DNA of 21,293 nucleotides from Folioceros fuciformis (Eukaryota > Anthocerotophyta > Anthocerotopsida > Anthocerotales): contig JBNGIO010006314.1 of the NCBI GenBank assembly GCA_049999805.1, positions 736,919 to 758,211 of the forward strand. Reading direction: 5' to 3'. Below, piece after piece: positions 11,701 through 18,866 of this stretch. Position numbers and translations under genes: made by a program. How positions within the stretch are numbered: the stretch's first letter is position 1; each line of letters starts with the position of its first letter. The notes beneath the pieces are model-generated. The model was given only the letters and a program-made list of their open reading frames with translations. It was not told the origin of the DNA and searched no databases.

Positions 11701-12162
11701 GAGAAGGTTCCGCTTCAATTGTCACCTTCCATCATCTTATGCAGAGCCTTCTGCAGAGGCTTCTGATTCCTTTTCTTCAAATACTGCACCCACCCGTGTC
11801 TGTCAGCTGGGACATGTGGATGAATGCCTTCAAAACTGACAGTCCAAAACGTACACCCATCCAAATACACAAGAAGAATCGCTCACGGCCGCATTAATCT
11901 TCCTCAGAGTGTTCCCGATCATGCAAGCTTCCCAACTTAGTACATAGTATGCATTCCACCAGCGCTATCACCACAGTCCTCAAGATTGGAAACGCACAAT
12001 TCACTTCAACAGCATCTGCTCGGAGGTGTGGGACAGTACTTTTCCAAGTTTGTGAAGGCCTCTCTCCATAAGCAAAGACGCGATGACAAACATCGAGACA
12101 GCTGTTGCCACAGCCCAAGTGGGAGTCTGCTCCAGCGAGGTATCCATTTCCGATTCCGCCAT
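8799..12162 (-). CDS. MLO: MLO-like seven-transmembrane protein, gene C (15 exons, 587 aa)
   Basis: Third MLO copy. Exons, minus strand: 12162-12040, 11783-11726, 11595-11348, 11266-11150, 11031-10971, 10879-10791, 10709-10635, 10523-10438, 10341-10292, 10213-10173, 10017-9808, 9704-9669, 9567-9500, 9402-9342, 9239-8799. All introns are GT-AG (intron 1 is 256 nt) and the frame is open to TAA. An in-frame TGA sits 6 nt upstream of the ATG. Family landmarks: EQTPTWAVATAV, ELMLLGFISLLLTAFQ, GLHQLHIFIFVLALVHVVYS, HHWKKWE, SKADYLTFRLAF, DYVIRSMEFDFK, ELFWFNFPGLLMFLIHFILF, NAFELAVFFWLL and SYSTLPLYALVNQ. Loop cysteines (SNLC...LPC, DRC) are kept. The large first loop (exon 3, 248 nt) is the longest of the three. 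The tail has a Trp/Lys-rich calmodulin-type segment (Trp462, GWHGKAKKKQKEKTK), an Ala/Pro-rich stretch with six consecutive alanines, and RLYGKMKG at 563-570. Confidence 0.93.
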
Positions 12163-12825
12163 GCCTCAATTCCTCACTGCACACACCCCCCCCCCCTCCC
12201 CTCCTCGAGATTCCGCCCGCGAGCTGCAGGCACTCGACTAACATGACTCTCGGGGTCCACAAATGTCTATCTTTCCCCGCTGCTCTGCCATTGCTTGTAA
12301 AGGCTGATCGGTCGAAATGTATCCCCGGACGCTCATTCTACAACATGCTTCAATGACCTTGCGTCGGCTGTCCTACATTTGGATATCCAATGCCGCTTGT
12401 GAGCAGGAATTGGAGACGCGTTCCTGGAGGCGGTCCGCGTCCACAGGAGCCCACTGGACTGTGATGAGGAGCTCCTTTCACGGTTGATGGATCCTTTTAT
12501 GCGAGATTAGCTTCCCGGGTCTTACTGCGATTTAGTCTGTCTCCAATAAGCGTTCTTGTGACTGTGAGACATCTCCTTTTTATGTTACGAGTCACAGGCT
12601 AGTCTTCGCTGAATCCACACTTCCAGAATTTTCGCCTCCGCGGGCCTTCACGAGGGACTCCCCCACGTCCGTTCATAACTGAATCATGAGCGTGTGCGGC
12701 GAGGGGTCGTTCGGTTCATTGACGTGCTCTCTCGTCACTGCAGGTACTGGATACAGGTAGGACAGATCTAGGTCTGTAGGTCAGTTGAGTGAAACGCGAA
12801 TCGTGCGTCATTACAGCATCAAGTC
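12163..12825. promoter_or_regulatory. Divergent intergenic region between MLO C and the Nudix gene
   Basis: These 663 nt separate two genes transcribed away from each other, so both promoters and both 5' leaders must lie here unless upstream non-coding exons extend elsewhere. The C side holds an 11-nt homopolymer (C on the plus strand) at 12186-12196. On the Nudix side, ctgcag at 12738-12743 could be a 3' splice site of a leader intron. I see no convincing TATA box. The assignment rests on gene orientation alone. Confidence 0.5.
12183..12207 (-). other. G-rich tract in the predicted 5' leader of MLO C
   Basis: On the minus strand the tract reads as runs of G (GGAGGGGA followed by an 11-G run), starting 23 nt upstream of the start codon at 12162. 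If transcribed, it lies in the 5' leader and could fold into a G-quadruplex or affect scanning. Long homopolymers are also prone to sequencing error, so the exact G count is uncertain. Confidence 0.6.
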
Positions 12826-13674
12826 ATGGCGGAACGAGACTTCCGCCTGCTGCTGTGTTGCCCTAGGGCCGTACCGCGGGAGGGGCTGCGTGTGGATCTG
12901 AGCGAAGAGCACGACAGGGAGCCGCACCCGGAAGAGGCGCTGGAGCAGAGCATCGCTGCGACGTGGAAGCACCGGCTGGTAAAGCAACCGGATCTCTTCA
13001 ACGGCTCCAAGTTCAGATATGGCGGATGCGGGGAGGGCGTGGACGGGGCGGCCCTGCTGCGCCTTGGCTTGACGGACTACATGACCTTCGTCGGCACCAA
13101 TCTGAGCTCCGAGTGGGAGCGGTTCTTGGTGGAGGACGCGGATGACTCTCGCCGGTGCAGGCACTGTGCGAATCCGCTTGGCAACGGCGCCGTTGTGGAG
13201 ACTGCGGACGGGCTTATCCTGACTCTGCGCCGGAGCGGCCGTGTTGGGGAGTTTCCGGGCCATGTGGTGTTCCCCGGTGGCCACTCGGAGCCGGAGGAGG
13301 TAGGGATCCGTGGGCATGGGGATGTCCGCGGGCGGGAGAAGGTGAACGCCGTGATCGCGCAGGAGATGTTTGATGGAATTGTGAGGGAAGTGGTGGAGGA
13401 GACGGGAGTACCGGCTCCCGCTCTCCATGAACCGCTCTTCATCGGAGTTTCGCAGCGGGCCGTGAACGTGCGCCCTACCGCCTTCTTTTACTTGCGATGC
13501 TCGCTCCCAGCTGCGGAGGTGCAGCGGCTGTATGCCGACGCTGTGCACTCCTTCGAGTCCACGCAGCTCCGTGCCATCTCTCGCGACCAACTGGAGACAG
13601 AGGCACAACAGATGCCGGGCTGCCACCAGGGAGGCGCCGCGCTCTACAGGCTCATGAGAGATTGTCGGGCTTGA
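12826..13674 (+). CDS. NUDX9: NUDX9/NUDT22-like Nudix hydrolase (282 aa, single exon)
   Basis: Likely nucleoside-diphosphate-sugar hydrolase. The NUDT22 family hydrolyses UDP-glucose and UDP-galactose to UMP and the sugar phosphate; this activity is inferred by family. The match to plant NUDX9-type proteins runs over almost the whole length: CPLxxPREGLRVD-like N-terminus, LGLTDYMTFVGTNL (80-93), NPLGNGAVVETADG (116-129), VGEFPGHVVFPGGH (140-153), NVRPTAFFYLRCSLP (214-228), FESTQL and MPGCHQGG (263-270). The Nudix box is split: GHSEPEE (152-158) gives the G-x5-E half and REVVEETGV (187-195) the catalytic helix. 28 residues separate the two halves, where the canonical motif has 7, as in NUDT22-type enzymes. 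The ATG lies in a good context (gtcATGG) with an in-frame TGA 36 nt upstream. The gene is GC-rich and has no intron, unlike its neighbours. No signal peptide or membrane segment is visible, so it is probably cytosolic. Confidence 0.9.
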   Translation: MAERDFRLLLCCPRAVPREGLRVDLSEEHDREPHPEEALEQSIAATWKHRLVKQPDLFNGSKFRYGGCGEGVDGAALLRLGLTDYMTFVGTNLSSEWERFLVEDADDSRRCRHCANPLGNGAVVETADGLILTLRRSGRVGEFPGHVVFPGGHSEPEEVGIRGHGDVRGREKVNAVIAQEMFDGIVREVVEETGVPAPALHEPLFIGVSQRAVNVRPTAFFYLRCSLPAAEVQRLYADAVHSFESTQLRAISRDQLETEAQQMPGCHQGGAALYRLMRDCRA

Positions 13675-13788
13675 ATGAAACACCCTTTTCACAGACGCTC
13701 AATTCCAGGAAATCAACGAAGGAAAGCGAAGGACGGCATCTCGTTTACCCAATGGAACAATTTTGCGATTGAGATCCCTGTGTGAACT

Positions 13789-13876
13789 CTTCCAAATTTT
13801 TGGCACCACTCTGGTGTCAAAGAACTCCAACGTCTTCCAAATTTTTGGGACCACTTTGGAGTCAAAGAACTCCAGC
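13789..13876 (+). repeat. 45-bp tandem duplication (two copies)
   Basis: A unit starting cttccaaatttttgg begins at 13789 and again at 13834, with only a few mismatches. The 45-bp period keeps reading frames open, so open frames on both strands look repetitive without being genes. Confidence 0.85.
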
Positions 13877-14231
13877 CTAATCAAAGGAGACCTTTTCTAC
13901 CAAGATCTTACATTACCTCCAATCCCAATACACTATTGTACTCAAAAGTTGGAGACAAATATCGCCTGCCTGTCAAAACCTATTTTCCAGAACCCTGAAT
14001 TTAACGGGGATTCGTACTCCCTTGTTGGGTGCCATTTGATGACTTGTTCTAAAAAAGACAGAAGAAGTAATCTTTATTCTTTGTTTGTGCAGAAATATCA
14101 GTTGTGAAAAATCTTTGAAATTCTATTGGAGTAGAACAAAAAAGGGTAGTTCAATGCTAGGAAAATACATTATTTAATGTTTCTTTTAATGTTAGAGTAC
14201 CACTTGAGCTTGAGTAGACTTTTATGGCATA

Positions 14232-14287
14232 CCAAAGTGGATGGATAAGTCTCTTCATGCCAAAGTGGATGGATCAGTCTCTTTCTA
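14232..14287 (+). repeat. 28-bp tandem duplication (two copies)
   Basis: The unit ccaaagtggatggat...gtctctt begins at 14232 and again at 14260, with the two copies nearly identical. It sits in AT-rich intergenic DNA with no nearby gene. Confidence 0.8.
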
Positions 14288-14542
14288 GGTGTTCAAAAAC
14301 TTAGAGAAAGAATTCCACGTATTCCTCGCCCCAAGAAGATGAATGAGACCCTCCTCACCAAACAAGACATTTGGTTGATGGGGAAAAAGGTGTTGGCTGG
14401 AAGATTATTGAATGGACATCGAAAGAAAGCGCGGCACTCACAAAACTCAGTTGTGCTTTGCACCATGAACTCCATTGCACCGACCTATGCCTTCACTCTG
14501 CACCCATTGAGTACAGTCACAAGGCATGGGCACAAAACCATA

Positions 14543-14890
14543 CCCCTTTGGTGAAATGTCCGCTTTGGTTGGTTGCCCAAATTGTTGTGTCCCCTTCGAT
14601 GCAATGTCCATTTTGATTGGTTTTTCAAATTGTTCAGTCCCTTTGATGCAATGTTCGCTTTGGTTGGTTTTCCAAATNNNNNNNNNNNNNNNNNNNNNNN
14701 NNNNNNNNNNNNNNNNNNNNNNNNNNNNNNNNNNNNNNNNNNNNNNNNNNNNNNNNNNNNNNNNNNNNNNNNNNNNNCGCTTTGGTTGGTTTTCCAAATT
14801 GTTCACTCCCCTTTGATGCAATGTCCGCTTTGGTTGGTTTTCCAAATTATTCACTCCCCTTTGATGCAATGTCCGCTGTGACTGGTTTCC
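14543..14890 (+). repeat. 48-bp minisatellite interrupted by an assembly gap
   Basis: Tandem units contain cgctttggttggttttccaaa followed by ttgttcac and cctttgatgcaatgtc. Equivalent points fall at 14561, 14609, 14656, then after the gap at 14778, 14826 and 14874, giving periods of 48, 47, 48 and 48. At least five or six units are visible and the true number is unknown because the gap lies inside the array. Outer units are more diverged than inner ones, as expected for a decaying minisatellite. Spacer-like unique sequence is absent, so it is not a CRISPR array. Confidence 0.9.
14678..14777. other. Assembly gap of exactly 100 N
   Basis: One hundred consecutive N. A round 100 is the usual placeholder for a gap of unknown size. 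It sits inside the 48-bp minisatellite, so a collapsed or unspanned tandem array is the likely cause. The distance between flanking unit starts (122 nt) does not fit a whole number of 48-bp units, which supports a placeholder rather than a measured length. Confidence 0.97.
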
Positions 14891-15119
14891 AATGTGGCCA
14901 CATCGAGGATCCAAGAATGGGGTAGATATACTCCTAGATACCCAAAGAGAATGGCCGCTTTGGTATACCCTAGACTTCACCAAGGACAGTATCCAACCAT
15001 GCCACGGAGTTTAATTAGTCCAGCTCCCCACACTCCAGATGCTGGTGAACTCCATATGCTAGTGTGGTTTTAAAACTTTGTCACCGACACACCGAATCGA
15101 CGCAAATGGCACCACTATC

Positions 15120-16060
15120 CATTCGGGTAGCTGTCCAATACAGTCCGGATGGGATGCGTTTGTGACTAAATCGAATTCTTCTTCGCTTAACGTCTTCCTT
15201 GAAATCGTCGAAGGCTGCGTTGAAGCGGAATGCTCTTGATGTGGCGCCCCCGGCTTCCTTTTCCTTTAAACTTTCGTAATGAAGGTATGGCAATGACTGA
15301 AGCGTTTGGTCACTGATTGAATGACAAAAAATCGGATTTGATCTACATACAATATTTTCGCTTGTCCTTGCTGGTACGTACAATTGGATTACGCACTTGG
15401 GCAGAAGGGCAGCCACGCTGGGATGCCTAATGGGATGAAAATATGATGTGGAAGTCGTGATGAGCACCTGTTACTGCTTTCAAATTAGTGTATGCTGCTT
15501 TCACTCCACAGTTCCCTCCTTGGTCTCTATCGCATGGAATGAAGGACCGTTTGTGAAATGGGCAGACTCTGAGGAGGGTAACCGCAGCAAGTGAATGCTT
15601 GCCTCCTCAAACACACAACTTACAAGCCTGACTTCAGGCCGCCGCTTGATTGCAGGGTTGCAGGAATGGAGTGCCCACGGCAAGCGAGAGCTTGGATGGG
15701 CGATTATGCTGAGGTAGTCACGATGCATGTCGCTGTGGCAGCACCCGACCACAACGCTCAGGTTGCGCCTGATGAGAAAGCAGCCATCGTATCCATGATG
15801 TCCCGATTGCAAAACAATGAAGAGGTGCACGAATTACCTCGCCCGAAGTCGAAGACGTCTATGAAACCAGCTTCACATGGAAGGAGAGAACACCTGGAAC
15901 CAAGGATACAAGACGTCGCTCGCCGAAATGCGAGAATGGAAAAATCTCTCCGGCAAGAAACACGTCCTCTCATGCAAAACCTTTAACATGCTTTGGGATT
16001 TTTCGCACTCTGCATCTGGCTTCTCTTCATGGTCTACGGAGCTTATGGATCCGAATCTTG
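15120..16060 (+). pseudogene. Broken paralogue of the ankyrin/PGG-like gene
   Basis: Degenerate copy of the gene at 16894. Similarity is clear from 15399 (gcagccacgctgggat, matching 16769 onward), through the start codon region (cgcatggaat at 15531), NEYLLKHA-like sequence and FRPPLDF-like sequence. It then jumps over an internal deletion to the segment matching 17487-17690 (NAQV...ELPRPK...SFTWKER). The start codon at 15534 is followed by GAA and then TGA, and an extra base shifts the frame nearby, so it cannot make the full protein. Repeats 3 to 5 are missing. Near the end, one frame (about 15994-16050) reads as a hydrophobic segment ending in VYGAYGSES and a stop, possibly the remnant of a membrane-spanning C-terminus. 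Weak similarity of 15124-15400 to 16530-16760 suggests that the upstream region was copied too. Confidence 0.85.
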
Positions 16061-16169
16061 AATCACCTCAAGTGAGAAATGCAAAACACTGTCATCTCAT
16101 ACCCGCCATGGAAGGTGCCAGTGCTTTGTCAAGTTGAACCAACCAAACCTCTTATTCTCATCTCCAACA

Positions 16170-16265
16170 CCGTCGTTTCGCTTGCTGATAGGTGCCATTG
16201 AATTGCGGGCTTGGCCAGGAGAAGCTACGATGGGATGCAGAACGAACCGGAAATAGCTCACTCGG
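16170..16265 (+). pseudogene. Short fragment of the ankyrin-gene 5' region
   Basis: Sequence around tgctgataggtgccattgaa at 16183 matches tgctgataggtgccatcgaa at 16739, followed by related text (ggagaagctacgatgggatg against ggagaagagcagccacgctgggatgg). Only about 60-90 nt are recognisable. It is a third partial copy of the same unit, lying between the pseudogene and the intact gene. The gctgatag string in both copies could be an intron 3' end in the 5' leader. Confidence 0.6.
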
Positions 16266-16893
16266 CAGCGCTTTGTGGGGTTGGATGGGCCAAGGGACTA
16301 ATAGCCCGTTGATTACAAATGCCTTTCAGCACGTGCCTGTCGCCTCCACCAACCAGACTGAGGAGGAACTTGCCAATACGTACACACCTTACACATTCAA
16401 TCATGTTCTCTTGTTTGACTGGAAATCCTAGTGCCACCTGAGCATGTGGACTTGAATCGGAGCTTTCGCGGCTGTGCTACTAAGTAAATCCCCTACCAGC
16501 TACCCCTCGACAGTTGACATATACGTCTTTTCGATCGGTCCAGCTGCGGACAGTCCGGATGCTATTTGAACATTGTGGGATTTTGCGAGCTTTCTCCTCC
16601 TGGTAGGCTTCAGACTGCAGGTATTCCCGCTCGTTTCCCGCACCGAAATTTGCTTGAGGCTGTTTGTCACGGTCAGCTTTAGGTGATTGGGCAGATTGGA
16701 TGAAGACCTCTGATCTCCTTTACACTGTGCTTGTCTTGTGCTGATAGGTGCCATCGAACGAGGGCCTTTGGGAGAAGAGCAGCCACGCTGGGATGGCGGA
16801 TGGGATGAGAATAAACGCTGGTCCTGGGATGTGCACCTGTTAGTGCTGGATCGTTCGCCGCTTTCGCCGCACTTCATTCCAAACATCAGTCCC

Positions 16894-18866
16894 ATGGAAT
16901 CAGCTTCGTTTGTGAAAGCAGCAGAAGTGGGTAACCTGCAGCAAGTGAATGAATACCTTCTGAAGCACGCAGGTACCATGCCTCCCTTCCGGCCACCTCT
17001 TGATTTCAGGGTTGAAGCAATGCACAAGGCAGCAGAAAATGGGCACGTTTCTGTGGTCGAAACCATTGTTCGGCAATGGCCAGCGGCTCTATCTCATGAC
17101 TTCAACTATTTTGGTCGGACACTGTTGCACATTGTTGCGAGGTCGGGGCAGGACAATATGATAGACCTCCAGCCACAAAGCTTTGTGGCTGGAGAGGCGT
17201 TACATCGGATGCAACGTTCTCTCAGAAGCTCAATGCTTTGCATATGGCATCACACCAGGGGCATGGGAAAGTAGTGCGTGTGCTATTAGATGCCTATCGC
17301 ACACGAAGCCCTTCCAACCTGACGTCATTTGTCAATGCCAAAGATATTCTAGGTCGGACACCCCTTCATTATGCATGCGCAGGTGGCCATGTTGGTGTGG
17401 TGAAGGAGCTGTTAGGCCAGATCGAAGTTGACCCTTGCGTACGTGACAAGGTCATTGGGCTGGTACCTGTCCACTTAGCAGCTTGTATAGGCGATCATGC
17501 TGTGATAGTAAAGCTTCTTTTAGGGGTGCCAGCAAGCGACCCCAACGCACAGGTTGCTTCTGATGAGGATGCAGTCATGACGTCCGCCATGTCCCAATTG
17601 CAGACCAACGACGAAGTGCCTGAGTTACCTCGCCCCAAATTGGAGGAAGCTGTACGTCAAACCAGCTTCACATGGAAGGAGAGAAACCCTTGGAACGAAG
17701 AATACGAGATAGTTCTTTCCATAGGAGGCGGCACCGCACTTCACCTGGCTTGTCAACAAAATCACATAACAGTGGTGGAAGCTCTCTTACAGCACTCCAA
17801 AGTCGAGGCAAATCCGGTGGATAACAATGGCATGACTCCTTTACACTATGCCGCAGGCGAGGGCCACCTGGAAGTGTTAAAGGTGATGCTCTCGGAGTCC
17901 ACAGTGCATCTCAATGCTCAAGTCAGAGCTCCAGGGAAATACTGGCACGAAAAGGCCTATCGTTTGGACACCCCTCTGCATCTAGCAGTCCGCAAGGGAA
18001 GGCTGTCCGCTGTGAAGGAGCTGTGTGGCAACCCCAACTTGAGGCCCAACATCGAGAACTGGAAACACAGGACTGCACTGCACCTGACATGGGTCACCCA
18101 CCACGACAGCCGTGAAGGCATTAGGGACCTGCTCCTCGCACGACCTGAAGAGAAGAAATACGTGGGTGAGAAGGAAATGAGCAAACAGAGTCTGCAAAAC
18201 TCAGCAAACGGACTCCTTGTGGTGGGCACTCTTATGGCCGGGCTCTCCTTTACAGCAACCATCACACCACCCGCATCCATTTCGGTAGACTCGATGTCCC
18301 CGTCCCTTGCTCCCAGCTCACTCGGGGATGTTGTCGACCGGCTGCCAGTCCCCCTCCGCAAGTTCTGGTGGTTCAATCACCTCACCTTCTTCTTTTCCCT
18401 GGTGGGATTCACCGCTGCCATCGCCTGCCTTCTCCCTCCCCACGTCAGCTCCAAGAACTTATTCGTGGCGGCGGAGGTGGTGCGGCTCCACCGTCTTGTC
18501 GTCGTCAGCACCGTCCTGGTCCTAAAAGCTTTTTTCTTGGTCAGCTGCGCCTTCCTGTCAGTTGAGAGTGCGAACCTGGGGGGAAGCTTCCCGGGGACCT
18601 TTGCCAAACTGGTGGGCTCCGCGCTCCTGGCAGTCGCTTACAGTATGTCCAGTTTCGAGCTGATTATGCCCAACGTGTCGAGCGTCTTCAAGACATTCGG
18701 GCCTGATCCCTTAGGCCTGGCAGCGGACGTTGTCGAAATGCGAGCATGTAAAGATCCCTCCTCGAAACAAGCGGTGATCAAGCAGAAACTGTCTAAGACG
18801 GTCATCGAGAAGGTTATCTTTCCCGTATGTTGCACAATCATGTTCTTCAAGCTGTACGGAGCTTGA
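16894..18866 (+). CDS. Ankyrin-repeat protein with PGG-like membrane domain (ACD6 type), one frame break
   Basis: Plant ankyrin-repeat membrane protein; relatives such as ACD6 act in defence and cell-death signalling. It reads in one frame from ATG 16894 to about 17166 and in another from about 17195 to TGA 18864-18866. Leaving out 14 nt at 17167-17194 would give one frame of 652 aa. About ten ankyrin repeats are visible: MESASFVKAAEVGNL, MHKAAENGHVSVV, GRTLLHIVARSGQ, NALHMASHQGHGKVV, GRTPLHYACAGGHVGVV, GLVPVHLAACIGD, GTALHLACQQNHITVV, GMTPLHYAAGEGHLEVL, DTPLHLAVRKGRLSAV and RTALHLTW. A linker of roughly 57 residues (DEDAV...ELPRPK...SFTWKERNPW) separates repeats six and seven. The C-terminal third has a PGG-like start (NGLLVVGTLMAGLSFTATI, from about residue 433) with ITPPAS in place of TPPGG. 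Further hydrophobic segments lie near 486-511, 530-552 and 565-590. As sequenced, translation from 16894 stops at 17274 (126 aa). No GT-AG intron of usable length explains the shift. Confidence 0.82.
17167..17194. repeat. Perfect 28-bp palindrome at the ankyrin-gene frame break
   Basis: ctccagccacaaag (17167-17180) is followed at once by its exact reverse complement ctttgtggctggag (17181-17194), with no spacer. The ankyrin reading frame changes at this point. The arm length of 14 is congruent to 2 modulo 3, exactly the shift needed to rejoin the two frames, whichever arm is removed. It is best read as a 14-nt inverted duplication, real or an assembly artefact. Confidence 0.9.

Larger units (their letters stand above)
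13675..15100. other. AT-rich, repeat-rich intergenic region
   Basis: Composition drops sharply to AT-rich just after the Nudix stop codon. The region contains three sets of short tandem repeats and an assembly gap, annotated separately. The longest open frames (for example 13763-14107 plus and 14983-14447 minus) either arise from repeats whose unit is a multiple of three or resemble no protein family I know. I see no gene. Confidence 0.6.

Noticed and set aside
12811-13692. Long minus-strand open frame (293 codons) opposite the Nudix gene
   Set aside because: It is an antisense shadow of a GC-rich coding exon. The plus strand carries a full family match, while the minus frame matches nothing I know.
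14543-14890. Regular repeats that could suggest a CRISPR array
   Set aside because: Units are directly adjacent with no unique spacers, diverge between copies, and lie in a plant genome. It is a minisatellite.
14447-14983. Repetitive minus-strand protein of 178 residues
   Set aside because: The frame runs through 100 N of unknown true length, and its text before and after the gap reads the repeat unit in different frames. Openness is explained by a unit length divisible by three.
15081-15467. 128-codon minus-strand open frame
   Set aside because: It lies opposite the upstream part of the ankyrin pseudogene duplication and shows no family motif.
16500-17066. 188-codon minus-strand open frame
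   Set aside because: It overlaps the first ankyrin repeats and 5' leader of the plus-strand gene, whose reading is well supported.
17100-17240. Intron to explain the ankyrin frame change
   Set aside because: GT and AG pairs that preserve the ankyrin consensus on both sides leave an intron of only about 30 nt, too short for a plant spliceosome. The palindrome is a simpler explanation.
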